A DNA stretch of 47,355 nucleotides from an uncultured bacterium (lineage in GTDB: Bacteria; Cyanobacteriota; Vampirovibrionia; Gastranaerophilales; Gastranaerophilaceae): assembly GCA_902489575.1 (NCBI GenBank), contig CABUAQ010000003.1, forward strand, positions 1 to 47,355. The letters are read 5' to 3'. Positions 15,933 through 24,650 of this stretch are shown here, in pieces (position 1 is the first letter of the stretch; the number at the start of each line of letters is the position of its first letter). The notes under the pieces were generated by a model. It had not been told where the DNA came from, made no database searches, and was given only the letters and a program-made list of their open reading frames with translations. Both the position numbers and the translations under genes were made by a program.

Positions 15933-15941
15933 TGGTAGAAT
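15933..15941 (+). promoter_or_regulatory. Extended -10 promoter of the 69-residue gene
   Basis: TGGTAGAAT (TGn-TAGAAT) lies 20 nt before the gene and just ahead of AAGGAG, allowing expression independent of the SulP gene. Confidence 0.45.
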
Positions 15942-15961
15942 AAAGAAAAAGGAGATAAGTT

Positions 15962-16171
15962 ATGTTTCAAGTATACACATCTACAGATAAATCCGAAATG
16001 TCAAAACGTTTGGTAGGTGAATTTAAAGATTGGGATGATGCTATGGATTGTGCCGAAAAAGCTATTGAAGGTAAAACCGGTATCAGATATATTGTTGAAG
16101 AAACTAACGGAACCGTAAACAGCTACGGTGATTTAATTGCTTCTGTTGTTGCAGAAAGTGATTTTGTTTAA
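15962..16171 (+). CDS. Small acidic protein
   Basis: A 69-residue protein (MFQVYTSTDKSEMSKRLVG start) with an alternating strand and helix pattern: FQVYTS, then a helix DWDDAMDCAEKAIEG, then a strand IRYIVEET. It looks like a compact folded domain, possibly one that binds another protein. The ATG follows AAAGGAGATAAG, a strong ribosome binding site, which supports its being real. It lies 40 nt after the SulP gene with a possible own promoter. No family is recognised. Confidence 0.75.
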   Translation: MFQVYTSTDKSEMSKRLVGEFKDWDDAMDCAEKAIEGKTGIRYIVEETNGTVNSYGDLIASVVAESDFV

Positions 16172-16218
16172 ATCACTACAACGCCGTACAATTTATCGGG
16201 GAGTATTATAACTAGTTC

Positions 16219-16566
16219 TTATCCGCGCATTTTCTCAAGGAGTTTGGTATATTTTTTGTAATCTTTCCCCCAGTCTTGTAGTGCATTAATAACAGGATGT
16301 ATACTGTAGCCGACATCTGTTAGGGTATATTCAACTTTTGGAGGGGTTTGAGGGTAGACTGTGCGTTCTAAAAGTCCTGTGTCTTCAAGTTCGCGAAGTT
16401 TTGCTGTCAAAACTTTTTGAGTAATTCCTTTTACTGATTTTTTCAATTGTCCAAAACGTTTTGTCCCGGTTAATAGTTCTCTGATAATAAGTACTTTCCA
16501 CCTGCTGTCCAGAAGCTTCAGGGTGGTTTCTACCGGACATTTTGGAAGATCTTTAGAACTCAACAT
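16219..16566 (-). CDS. HxlR-family transcriptional regulator
   Basis: A 115-residue winged-helix regulator. It shows the family's whole signature: CPVETTLKLLDSRWKVLIIREL at residues 10-31, RFGQLKKSVKGITQKVLTAKLRELE, and then RTVYPQTPPKVEYTLTDVG. Cys10 is the conserved N-terminal cysteine that senses oxidants, quinones or aldehydes in YodB, HypR and QsrR. It acts as a dimer on inverted repeats. It lies 75 nt downstream of aroB on the same strand but has an inverted repeat of its own upstream. No reductase or efflux gene that it might control is adjacent, so its target is not evident here. Confidence 0.92.
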   Translation of the reverse strand: MLSSKDLPKCPVETTLKLLDSRWKVLIIRELLTGTKRFGQLKKSVKGITQKVLTAKLRELEDTGLLERTVYPQTPPKVEYTLTDVGYSIHPVINALQDWGKDYKKYTKLLEKMRG

Positions 16567-16586
16567 AAACTTTTTAGTATCCTTTT

Positions 16587-16613
16587 GCTACCATAATACA
16601 TTGCCATGTTAGC
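16587..16613. promoter_or_regulatory. Possible HxlR operator
   Basis: GCTACCAT (16587-16594) and ATGTTAGC (16606-16613) form an interrupted inverted repeat, matching at seven of eight positions. It lies about 20-45 bp upstream of the HxlR gene, where autoregulation would be expected. Confidence 0.35.
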
Positions 16614-16640
16614 ACGGCAGGGCAAGGTTTTGCAACTATG

Positions 16641-17720
16641 TTAAGTATTTAGAAACTCTACCAGTTCATCTGTGGTAAAATTATACTCGCTAACTGTAGC
16701 ATAGCTTGTTGGCAGTATGAATTTTATGTGGGAATTTGTAGATTTTTTATCATTGGTCATTACTTTTAGAATTTTTTCAGGTTCAAATTTCAAAAGGGGA
16801 TTGTAATCAAATTTTTTAATTAAATCCTGACAGAGAAATTTATATTCTTTGTCAATAAGATTTTTGTATAGTGCGAGCCGCAGAGCAAAATCAATTCCTT
16901 CTATAACGCATTCACCGTGGGTATATTTTTTGTATTTTGTAAGATTTTCCAATACGTGTCCGTATGTATGACCGAAGTTTAATATTTTTCGTAGTCCTTC
17001 TTCTTTTTCATCTTGTTGAACAACTGCAACTTTCAGTTCTATACACATTTTTATGAGTGATTTTAGGGTTAAGATATCTTTTGAAAGAATTTTTTCGTAA
17101 TTTTCTGTCAAAAAATTAATAAGATGAGGCTCTTGTTCTTTTATGCAACTGCTCTCGATAAAGCCGTATTTTAACACTTCGCCAAGTCCGCTTTTGAATT
17201 GCTTGTCATCAAGTGTTCTGAGAAAATTTACGTTAATAAAAACAGCTTTTGGTTGATAAAATGCACCTATAAGGTTTTTTCCGAATTTTGAGTTTATTGC
17301 GACTTTTCCCCCAACAGAGCTGTCTGTGGCTGCAAGAAGAGTTGTAGGTACCTGGATAAAATTTATTCCACGCATGTATGTTGATGCAGCAAAGCCTGCA
17401 ATATCTCCAACTACTCCGCCCCCGATAGCGATTATTGCATCTTCCCGTTTTAATTTTTTTAAGAGTGCAAAATCTAATATTTTTGCATAATTTTTGAAAT
17501 TTTTTTCTTTTTCGCCGTCGGGTAGTATAAAGGTTTGGGACTTTGGAAACTTTAAAATTTTTCCGTATAATTTATAAACTTTTGAACTAAAAACGACAAT
17601 ATAATTTTTGTGATTTATTTCATCTAAAATTGTTTGTTTGAGATTTTCTACATCTATGTTGTTAATATAAATTGGATAATTTTTGTTTTTCCCTTTAATA
17701 TTTACGGATAAATTTATCAT
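16641..17720 (-). CDS. aroB: 3-dehydroquinate synthase
   Basis: Second step of the shikimate pathway, converting DAHP to 3-dehydroquinate; needs NAD and a divalent metal; cytoplasmic. The 359-residue protein carries the NAD-binding GGGVVGDIAGF and the PTTLLAATDSSVGGKVAIN loop. Metal ligands lie in LGEVLKYG, LNFGHTYGHVLE and THGECV. Length and order fit the family. Its start overlaps the end of aroK by 4 bp (ATGA), so the two shikimate genes are translationally coupled. Confidence 0.96.
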   Translation of the reverse strand: MINLSVNIKGKNKNYPIYINNIDVENLKQTILDEINHKNYIVVFSSKVYKLYGKILKFPKSQTFILPDGEKEKNFKNYAKILDFALLKKLKREDAIIAIGGGVVGDIAGFAASTYMRGINFIQVPTTLLAATDSSVGGKVAINSKFGKNLIGAFYQPKAVFINVNFLRTLDDKQFKSGLGEVLKYGFIESSCIKEQEPHLINFLTENYEKILSKDILTLKSLIKMCIELKVAVVQQDEKEEGLRKILNFGHTYGHVLENLTKYKKYTHGECVIEGIDFALRLALYKNLIDKEYKFLCQDLIKKFDYNPLLKFEPEKILKVMTNDKKSTNSHIKFILPTSYATVSEYNFTTDELVEFLNT

Positions 17721-18220
17721 ATTTTAATTGCTCCTGTAATTTCTTTTATTACTGTGTTTGGAGTTTTGTTATCAGTTATTATTTTTAGGTGTGCAGAATT
17801 ATAATTTAGTTTCCTTTTTTCAAGAATTTCACTTATTTTTTCTTTAGTTATATTATCACAAAGTAGCGGGCGAGATGTGTTATTTTTTATTCTTTCATAA
17901 ATTGTTTCCGCAGAAGCTTCTAAAAAAATTACTGTTGTATTTTTTAGTAAAAATTTTCTTGTCTTAGGGTCTTCAAAAGCTCCTCCGCCAAGTGAAATAA
18001 CTTGTTTTTCAGGTTTTGTTACAGCTAAAATTGTTTGCTGTTCAAGTTTTCTGAAATATTTTTCGCTCTTTTGTTTAAAAATTTCAGAAATTGTAAGCTT
18101 CTCTTTCTGCTCTATAAGTGCATCAATATCAATAGACTCAAGGTTAAGTTTTTGAGCCAAAAGTTTTGCTGCGGTTGTTTTCCCGCTTCCCATCATTCCT
18201 GTTAGAACAATTGTTTTCAT
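17717..18220 (-). CDS. aroK: Shikimate kinase
   Basis: Phosphorylates shikimate with ATP in the common aromatic amino-acid pathway. The 167-residue protein has the Walker A GMMGSGKTT at residues 8-16, DIDALIE (shikimate and Mg contacts), an EKYFRKLEQQ segment and VISLGGGAF, which holds the shikimate-binding glycines. RPLLC in the lid region supplies the catalytic arginine. It is the first gene of a coupled aroK-aroB pair; the other shikimate genes are not in the window. No clear Shine-Dalgarno was found before its ATG. Confidence 0.95.
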   Translation of the reverse strand: MKTIVLTGMMGSGKTTAAKLLAQKLNLESIDIDALIEQKEKLTISEIFKQKSEKYFRKLEQQTILAVTKPEKQVISLGGGAFEDPKTRKFLLKNTTVIFLEASAETIYERIKNNTSRPLLCDNITKEKISEILEKRKLNYNSAHLKIITDNKTPNTVIKEITGAIKI

Positions 18221-18269
18221 AAATTTATCATAGCTTAAATTTATAAAAAAATAAATATATTTAACTTTT

Positions 18270-18297
18270 TTGACTTGTTTTTATGTTGGGGTATTAT
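18270..18297 (+). promoter_or_regulatory. Promoter of the binding-lipoprotein gene
   Basis: TTGACT (18270-18275), a 16-nt spacer and TATTAT (18292-18297). RNA would start near 18304, which rules out the first in-frame ATG (18283) and favours 18322. Confidence 0.55.
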
Positions 18298-18321
18298 GGG
18301 AAGAAAATGAGGAAAATTTTT

Positions 18322-19113
18322 ATGTATAAAAAAATAGTATCTTTATTAATGTTGATAATGTTTGTATGTTGTGGCTGCGGCAAACATCAGGAAGAGCCAA
18401 TGGCAAATGATTTAAATACAATTATTTCCCGTGATCAATTGATTGTCGGAGTTAAAACGGATACGTATCCGTTTGGCTATATGGATGAAAAAGGACATTT
18501 TGCAGGTTACGATGCAGCACTTGCAAGGCTTATTGCACGTGGAATTTTAGGAAGTGATAAGAAAATAAAGTTTATTCCCGTAACTGCATCTGACAGAATG
18601 ATGAAACTTTATTCAGGTGATGTTGATATGATTATTGCAACAATGTCAGTCACTCCGAAACGTCAGGAAATTCTTGATTTTTCTGACCCTTATCATATTG
18701 CCGGTCAGGCATTACTGGTTAAAAAAGGGAGCAGTATTAAGTCTTTAAAAGATCTGAGCGGAAAGCGAGCTATAATTGTTTTTGGTTCGACAAGTGAAAT
18801 GAGCTTGAAAACAGCTGTTCCAAATGTTGGAGTTGTAGGATATAAAACTTATACAGATGCGTATAAATCACTTAAGGCAGATAAGGCTGATGCTATTGTC
18901 TCTGATGATACAATTTTACTCGGTTTAGCTCTAAAAGATGACAGCGTTGTACTTTTGCCAAAACGCTATTCCAAAGAACCTTACGCTGTTGCTTTTAGAA
19001 AAGGTATTGAGTCAAAAGATCTGGTGCGGGCCGTTAATAATGTTATTGAAATTGAAACTAAAAATGGTAATCTTAAACAAATAAAAGAAAGTTTTGGGAT
19101 AAAAGGAAAGTAG
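18322..19113 (+). CDS. Amino-acid-type ABC substrate-binding lipoprotein
   Basis: A 263-residue extracytoplasmic solute-binding protein of family 3. The signal is MYKKIVSLLMLIMFVCCGCG; one of C16, C17 or C19 should be the lipidated residue, and C19 after Gly is the best fit. The mature part has the family pattern: QLIVGVKTDTYPFGYMDE, GHFAGYDAALARLIA, then the DVDMIIATMSVTPKRQE motif and FSDPYHI. It probably binds a polar amino acid. No permease or ATPase gene is adjacent, so it would have to serve a transporter encoded elsewhere or act as a sensor. The start was placed by the GAGG ahead of it and the promoter. Confidence 0.88.
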   Translation: MYKKIVSLLMLIMFVCCGCGKHQEEPMANDLNTIISRDQLIVGVKTDTYPFGYMDEKGHFAGYDAALARLIARGILGSDKKIKFIPVTASDRMMKLYSGDVDMIIATMSVTPKRQEILDFSDPYHIAGQALLVKKGSSIKSLKDLSGKRAIIVFGSTSEMSLKTAVPNVGVVGYKTYTDAYKSLKADKADAIVSDDTILLGLALKDDSVVLLPKRYSKEPYAVAFRKGIESKDLVRAVNNVIEIETKNGNLKQIKESFGIKGK

Positions 19114-19114
19114 T

Positions 19115-20209
19115 TTACGAATTTGAAAGATTGAAAAATTCTTTTGCGAGTTCAAGTTCCCGAGATCTGGTCATTTCAGGATTTTTTGTTTTCTCTGACA
19201 GTATATAGTCAAAGCATTGTTGATATTTTTCTGATGGCGGAATATTTAGAGCCTTCAAATCAGTTCCGTTAATTGAAGGCTTTATATACCGAAGGGTTTC
19301 AAGGTATTTTTCTGTTTCTTGCTCTCGTACGGTTGCAAACATTATAATTGATTCTAAACTAATATTTTCAAAGTTTTTGTATGTTTCAAAATCGTTATTA
19401 AAACTTTTTTCTTTGAGTGTTTTAAAATCTTCTACAATCTTCTTTTCTTGTTTTGTCAGCGGCAAACTTGAAATATTATCTAAAAGTCCTACATAAATTA
19501 TCCAAATACATTCAGGTTGATATTTGTTAATAAGATTTTCCATATTAAACTTTGGAAGTTTAAAATTCTGCGGGGCAATGAGTTTGTAAATTTTTTGATT
19601 AACAAAATATTCAAACGCTTTTTGAGAATTAAGATTGAATGTTTCAATCAATTCTTTTTTTAGTCTTTTGTACGACATATCGTAGTTTATATTTTCAAGG
19701 TATTCATCTTGAAGTTTTTTTGTGTGGTGGTCGAGTTCAAAACCGAAACGTACCGAAAATTTTAAGCCTCTGACAATTCTTGTCGGGTCATCGATAAAGC
19801 TATTATCGTGTAAAACTCTTAGAGTTTTTTTCTTGATATCTTCTAATCCGCCGGCAAAATCAATAATTTCTCCGGTGAGAGTGGATTCTGCCATTGCGTT
19901 AATTGTAAAATCTCGTCTTAAAACATCTTCTTTGAGTGAACAGCCAATGTTTTTGACTTCAGGAAGATGCCCTTTTTGGGGATAAGTTTCACTTCTGGTT
20001 GAAGCGATATCGATTTCTTTGCCGTTCAGTTTGATTTTTACGGTTCCAAAAGGTTCGTTTATTTGTAGAATTTCAGCATTTGGAATTGTTTTTGCAAATT
20101 CAATTGCATTTCCCTGATAAGTCAGATCGATATCAAACGATTTGCAGCCCAAAAGTTTATCACGCACAACTCCGCCTATATAAAATAAGTTTTTATTCTT
20201 AATTTTCAT
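19115..20209 (-). CDS. CCA-adding enzyme / poly(A) polymerase family nucleotidyltransferase
   Basis: A class II nucleotidyltransferase of 364 residues. The head domain shows GGVVRDKLLG (near residue 12) and the catalytic DIDLT (near 26). It is followed by RDFTINAM (B motif), DDPTRIVRGLKFSVRFGF and RRLK-type neck residues (KRLKKEL). These are shared by CCA-adding enzymes, A- or CC-adding enzymes and poly(A) polymerases, which cannot be told apart by eye. The tRNA-Ser in this window has no encoded CCA, so such activity is needed. The start is uncertain: ATG 20209 is chosen, but in-frame starts up to 20254 exist and none has a good ribosome binding site. It converges on the lipoprotein gene with one base between them. 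Confidence 0.88.
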   Translation of the reverse strand: MKIKNKNLFYIGGVVRDKLLGCKSFDIDLTYQGNAIEFAKTIPNAEILQINEPFGTVKIKLNGKEIDIASTRSETYPQKGHLPEVKNIGCSLKEDVLRRDFTINAMAESTLTGEIIDFAGGLEDIKKKTLRVLHDNSFIDDPTRIVRGLKFSVRFGFELDHHTKKLQDEYLENINYDMSYKRLKKELIETFNLNSQKAFEYFVNQKIYKLIAPQNFKLPKFNMENLINKYQPECIWIIYVGLLDNISSLPLTKQEKKIVEDFKTLKEKSFNNDFETYKNFENISLESIIMFATVREQETEKYLETLRYIKPSINGTDLKALNIPPSEKYQQCFDYILSEKTKNPEMTRSRELELAKEFFNLSNS

Positions 20210-20348
20210 ATGTTTAATTGTACAAGACATCAAGTAATTCTGCAAATGTAACAAATTATGAATAAAAATTTAAATGGCTAAAACTTAAATATAATACTTT
20301 ATGAGGTATGGTATGGGGCTGTGTCAATTCTTCTTTACTTCTTCATTA

Positions 20349-21050
20349 CTACCAGGGATAAGAACTGTCAATTTGCCAGCCGGCACGGCGAATTTTTTCG
20401 GCACATGTATTTGAATAATTGTTTCCACCTTTTACACAACCATTATTTACTGAATTTGTTGTGCTTCTATAGCCATACGGAGCAACAAAACCGCCTTTCT
20501 CTCCATCAATGAGTCTTGCTAGTATAAAAACATCTTTCCCAAATATATTTGGCCCGCTTCCACCTGTAACATCTACATACATAAAACTGGCAATATTGCC
20601 ATTGCCCATATCATAGTAAAACACGGCGTATACAAAGCCTTCTGCTGTTTGGAACCAGATAACATTGTCTTTTGAACTAGCAACCGTATTGTGTGCATTG
20701 CTGCCATCCAAATACTTAAAAGGGGTGTTCTTTTTGTAGCCGCAATCAGTATAAGTGTTACAAATATTTGATATTTTTAGATAAGGTGCCCAATATTTTT
20801 TAACGTACTCCACTCCTCCCATGTTTCTTACTTCTGATGGTGTTGCTTCTCCTATATCATCATACGCTGCCCGGTAAGCTTGATTCATTACCGACAGTGC
20901 TCGTCGCAGTTTTGTTGGTATTACTTTCTTTTGTTGATTTGTTATTAATGCGGGTATTGTCATTGCAGCTACAACTCCAATGATGCCGAGAGTAATTAGT
21001 ATTTCTGCTAATGTAAATGCAGTACCCTTTGATGCTTTTGATTTTTTCAT
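20349..21050 (-). CDS. Type IV pilin-like / type II secretion pseudopilin
   Basis: A 233-residue protein with a class III signal sequence: basic MKKSKASKGTA, then FTLAEILITLGIIGVVAAM. Cleavage is expected before Phe12, which leaves Glu at position +5, and the hydrophobic helix runs to about residue 35. The exported part is rich in Gly, Asn and aromatic residues and has four Cys (two in NICNTYTDC, two near the end at NGCVKGG and NTCAEK), possibly two disulfides. Proteins of this shape are numerous in gut Vampirovibrionia. No assembly ATPase, prepilin peptidase or other pilin gene is adjacent, so its machine lies elsewhere. Confidence 0.88.
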   Translation of the reverse strand: MKKSKASKGTAFTLAEILITLGIIGVVAAMTIPALITNQQKKVIPTKLRRALSVMNQAYRAAYDDIGEATPSEVRNMGGVEYVKKYWAPYLKISNICNTYTDCGYKKNTPFKYLDGSNAHNTVASSKDNVIWFQTAEGFVYAVFYYDMGNGNIASFMYVDVTGGSGPNIFGKDVFILARLIDGEKGGFVAPYGYRSTTNSVNNGCVKGGNNYSNTCAEKIRRAGWQIDSSYPW

Positions 21051-21127
21051 ATAATCATAATATCAAAATGCTAATAGAAGTCAAGTATATATTAATTTTA
21101 CAGATATTTTGTTACTGTGCGTATGTG

Positions 21128-21155
21128 TTACTTTTAGTATTTATTAATTTATATT
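21128..21155 (+). promoter_or_regulatory. Promoter giving a leaderless XRE mRNA
   Basis: TTACTT (21128-21133), a 16-nt spacer and TATATT (21150-21155) would start RNA at about 21162, the ATG itself. No Shine-Dalgarno precedes the ATG. Restriction-modification controller proteins are often made from leaderless mRNAs. Confidence 0.45.
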
Positions 21156-21161
21156 TAACTT

Positions 21162-21380
21162 ATGAATACTAAAATATTGAAAAATTTTGGCGAAAATGTT
21201 CGACGAAAACGCCGTTTGCGGGATTTTACGCAGGAACAGCTTGCTGAAAAATTAGATGTTCATCGTACATATATGAGTTTTATAGAAAGAGGGTTACGTA
21301 ATCCCAGTCTTTTAATGTTGTTCAAAATTTCACGGGCTTTGAAAATTAAATTACCGGAACTTTTTGATTTTGATATTTAA
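21162..21380 (+). CDS. XRE-family regulator resembling restriction-modification C proteins
   Basis: A 72-residue protein consisting only of a helix-turn-helix domain. Its FTQEQLAEKLDVHRTYMSFIERGLRNPSL core is the classic C-protein/XRE pattern, with recognition helix HRTYMSFIERG. Size and sequence resemble the controller proteins of type II restriction-modification systems, which bind as dimers and control their own and a downstream gene. The downstream gene here is a helicase-nuclease 110 nt away on the same strand, not a restriction enzyme, and no methyltransferase is nearby. Control of the helicase gene is inferred from position. Confidence 0.88.
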   Translation: MNTKILKNFGENVRRKRRLRDFTQEQLAEKLDVHRTYMSFIERGLRNPSLLMLFKISRALKIKLPELFDFDI

Positions 21381-21490
21381 GTTTATTTTTCTTGTAAGAG
21401 TCGTGTAAATTGATGATGTAAAGACCTTGTTTTTAGCATAAAATATTTAACATATAAAGGTATAGTTAAAAATATAGGTATTTGAATAAT

Positions 21491-24400
21491 ATGTTACAAG
21501 AAGCAACAAAAGCACTGAATTCAGCATTTAATAACAGTTTTATAAAAAAACTCAGTCAGTATCTTCATGATTGCGTGCGAGAGGAAGTTAAAAGTTCTAC
21601 TTTTCGCAATCTTAAAGGGGATAAAGATAACAAATGGATTTTTTTAAAAGAGCAGGAAACTCTTTTGACTCAAGGTCTTGATTATTTGAAGTTAGACGGT
21701 GCTAATCCGAATTTGACAGAACTTATGCTTCAAGGAGATTCAAGTGCAAGAGATAAATATCTTATTTACGGATATATGTTTTTGGTTGGTCGTAACGGAA
21801 GATCCAGACGCCAAAATGAATTTTTAACTCCGCTTTTATATGTGCCGTGTAAGTTAGAGCGTAACGGAGTTAATATCAACTGTATTTTGCAAGATGAAGT
21901 TTTATCTTTAAATACAGGTGCGTTAGCGGCTTTACTCAAAAAAGGCGAAGATGATGATGAAGTGGATTTGTTTTTGGAAGGGATTTTGGATGTTGTTCCT
22001 GATTTGCCTATCACTAAAGAGAAAATGGATATCTTTTTAACAACTTTGAAATCATTGATTCCGGATATTGAAATAACAACAGACCCCTCTGAAGTCGAAG
22101 AAGAAGATAATGTGACCAAAGATTTGTCTGAAACAAAGGTTAACGGGGATAATTTTGACGAGATTATAGATGATGAAATTCAAGAACAAAAGCAAAAAGC
22201 TGCAGTAGGGGATATTAAAAAGCTTTCTGTAACCTATCAGAGTGCAATTATTTTAACCAAAAGACCTGCTGTTACTGCGGGGGTTTTACATGAATTGATA
22301 CAAATCTCCGAAAAACCCAGCGGAGTTTTTCGAGAAACAACTTTGAGTGTAATCAATGATGAATATACTCAATCTGTAGAAAAGAATTTTCCATTAAAAG
22401 GTTCGGAAGGTGAGTTTTACCCTATAACTCCTTTAGCGTTAAGTGATTCACAGGAAAGAGTTTTGAAAAATATAGAAAGTAATAAATTACTTGCTGTTCA
22501 AGGACCTCCGGGTACAGGTAAATCCCAAACTATTGTAAACCTTGTTGCACATTTAATTGCTAATGGTAAGACGGTTCTTGTTGCTTCTCGTATGGATAAG
22601 GCTGTTGATGTTGTGGCTGACAGGCTAAATGATCTGGGTGCTCCTTATTTGGCGCTTCGTGCAGGCAGGATGAATTATCAAAAACAGTTAAGTTTTGAAT
22701 TAAATGAACTTACTTCAGGAAAATTCGGTCTGGATGATGATGTCGAAGATTTTATTTTTGCAGATATTAAAGATATGCACCAGCATCTAGATTGTATTCG
22801 TGAAACCGAAGAAAAATGTGAAAAAATTATTAAGTTTGAAAAAGACTGGCATGATTTGAAAGACAGTATAAAAGAACAGTCCGCGTTAGTTGGTGAACTG
22901 GAGTATATAAAAAGACCGTTAAAAAAATCTGAAATTGATAATGTTAATGATGTAATAAAATCTCTGAGTGATAATATGGAAAAATCAGGCTTTTTTGCAA
23001 CATTTGCGAATATGTCAAATTTGAGGCAGCTTAAAAAGATTCTTGATATAAAAGATTTTGAAGTTGAACCTGAAAATCTTGACAGATTGAAAGTTGAGCT
23101 TGATTTAATTACTCAAAAGTGGCGTTTGCGCAGAATTGAAACTGAAATTCAGAAAATAGGAAATCTTCACGTGATGATGGAACAAATTCGTCAAATGAAG
23201 AAAAAACAAGGCCCTTTAGCTAAAAATATTTTGAAAAGTACCCGCAGAGAATCTTTGAAAGCGCTTTTACGTGATGCTAACAAAGTGCGTAGGATAAAGA
23301 TTCACGCCAGAGCTCTTGTTGAACGTCGTAAAAAAAGAACTAATAATATTATGGAAGAAGAAGATTTCAAACCGTTATTAGATGCTTTTCCCTGCTGGTG
23401 TGTAACAACATATGCCGTATCTGATTCGCTTCCTCTGAAACCGGGGATGTTTGATGTGGCTATTATTGACGAGGCTTCTCAGTGTGATATTGCAAGTTGT
23501 TTCCCTATTATGTACCGTGCTAAAAGAACGGTTGTTGTAGGTGATGATAAACAGCTTCCGCACCTTTCTTTCTTGGAAAAAGCTAAAGAACAGTCTTTTT
23601 TGAGTCAATATGGCATTCCTGAAAAATATCAATTGATGTGGCGGTTTAGAACAAATTCAATGTTTGATCTGGCAGATTATTATTCAATGAATTCAGTTAT
23701 GCTCGATGAACATTTTAGAAGTCTTCCGCCGATTATTAATTTTTCTAATCATGAATTTTATAATGACAGAATTCGTGTAATGAAAAAAGATTCTATTGAA
23801 AGTGATGCGATTGATATCATAAAAGTTCCGGATGGTAAGGTCGATGTGGATGCAACAAGAAACCTTCCTGAAATTGAAACTTTGGTAAAAACATTGCATG
23901 AAATTATTATAGAAGATGAAAGTAAAAATCCCGAAAACCCTGTGAGTATAGGTATTATCTCTCCATTCAGGGCACAGGTAGAGCAGTTGAAAATTTCTGT
24001 GCCAAAGGTGCTTTCCGATTATATGATTAAAAAACACAAGATAGAAATAGGTACTGCACACACTTTCCAAGGAGATGAAAAGGATATTATCCTTATGTCC
24101 TGGGCGTTTGCAAATAATTCATATCCGCAAAGTATTACTTTCTTACAAAAACCTAATTTATTTAACGTAGCAATTACCCGTGCGAGATTCAAATGTATAA
24201 ACTTTGTATCACATGATTTGGAAACAATGCCTGATGGGCATTTTAGGCATTATGTTTCTTATTTGAAAAATTATAAAGAGCGAAAAGAATCTTTGTTGAA
24301 TAATGAAATTGATGAAAATGTTTATAAAAACAATCTCGAGCGAGATGTTGCCCAAGCAATCAGGGGACTTGATCATAAAGTACAGGCGGGAGCAGAAATT

Positions 24401-24607
24401 GCAGGGCTTAGTGCTGATTTGATTGTAGATGATAAATTTATTGTTGAAATTGACGGGGTTGAAGATAATAAAAAATCTCATCATATTTCAAATATGAAAA
24501 AGCAGGCAATACTTGAACGCTGCGGGTTCAAAGTTAAACGAATTACATATAGAGAATGGCAGTACTCGGCAAAAGCTTGTCTTGACAGAATTTTAACACT
24601 GGAATAA
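21491..24607 (+). CDS. SF1 (Upf1/DNA2-like) helicase with C-terminal Vsr/DUF559-like nuclease domain
   Basis: A 1038-residue protein. Residues 1-250 form an N-terminal region with TPLLYVPCKLERNG and a following LNTGALAALL, recalling the DUF4011-type helicases, then an acidic linker. The helicase core has Walker A GPPGTGKSQ near 338, motif II IIDEASQ near 660, GDDKQLPH, the DEHFRSLPPIINFSNHEF segment, HTFQGDEKDII and VAITRAR near 890. Residues 945-1038 look like a small restriction-endonuclease fold: ADLIVDDKFIVEIDG (D...ExD) followed by AILERCGFKVKRIT. Such fusions occur in anti-phage systems. The start is ambiguous: ATG 21491 or TTG 21482, both with poor ribosome binding sites. It is preceded by the XRE regulator and closed by a terminator. 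Confidence 0.88.
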   Translation: MLQEATKALNSAFNNSFIKKLSQYLHDCVREEVKSSTFRNLKGDKDNKWIFLKEQETLLTQGLDYLKLDGANPNLTELMLQGDSSARDKYLIYGYMFLVGRNGRSRRQNEFLTPLLYVPCKLERNGVNINCILQDEVLSLNTGALAALLKKGEDDDEVDLFLEGILDVVPDLPITKEKMDIFLTTLKSLIPDIEITTDPSEVEEEDNVTKDLSETKVNGDNFDEIIDDEIQEQKQKAAVGDIKKLSVTYQSAIILTKRPAVTAGVLHELIQISEKPSGVFRETTLSVINDEYTQSVEKNFPLKGSEGEFYPITPLALSDSQERVLKNIESNKLLAVQGPPGTGKSQTIVNLVAHLIANGKTVLVASRMDKAVDVVADRLNDLGAPYLALRAGRMNYQKQLSFELNELTSGKFGLDDDVEDFIFADIKDMHQHLDCIRETEEKCEKIIKFEKDWHDLKDSIKEQSALVGELEYIKRPLKKSEIDNVNDVIKSLSDNMEKSGFFATFANMSNLRQLKKILDIKDFEVEPENLDRLKVELDLITQKWRLRRIETEIQKIGNLHVMMEQIRQMKKKQGPLAKNILKSTRRESLKALLRDANKVRRIKIHARALVERRKKRTNNIMEEEDFKPLLDAFPCWCVTTYAVSDSLPLKPGMFDVAIIDEASQCDIASCFPIMYRAKRTVVVGDDKQLPHLSFLEKAKEQSFLSQYGIPEKYQLMWRFRTNSMFDLADYYSMNSVMLDEHFRSLPPIINFSNHEFYNDRIRVMKKDSIESDAIDIIKVPDGKVDVDATRNLPEIETLVKTLHEIIIEDESKNPENPVSIGIISPFRAQVEQLKISVPKVLSDYMIKKHKIEIGTAHTFQGDEKDIILMSWAFANNSYPQSITFLQKPNLFNVAITRARFKCINFVSHDLETMPDGHFRHYVSYLKNYKERKESLLNNEIDENVYKNNLERDVAQAIRGLDHKVQAGAEIAGLSADLIVDDKFIVEIDGVEDNKKSHHISNMKKQAILERCGFKVKRITYREWQYSAKACLDRILTLE

Positions 24608-24609
24608 GT

Positions 24610-24650
24610 GATAAAAACGGGCAGGATATAAAGATCCGCCCGTTTTTATC
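24610..24650. terminator. Bidirectional terminator after the helicase-nuclease gene
   Basis: GATAAAAACGGGC (24610-24622) pairs with GCCCGTTTTTATC (24638-24650). The stem continues with GGAT/GATCC, and A- and T-rich arms serve both strands. Confidence 0.85.

Noticed and set aside
21162..24607. Complete type II restriction-modification system
   Set aside because: The small regulator looks like a C protein, but no methyltransferase motif (DPPY/NPPY or PCQ) occurs in the helicase or adjacent genes.
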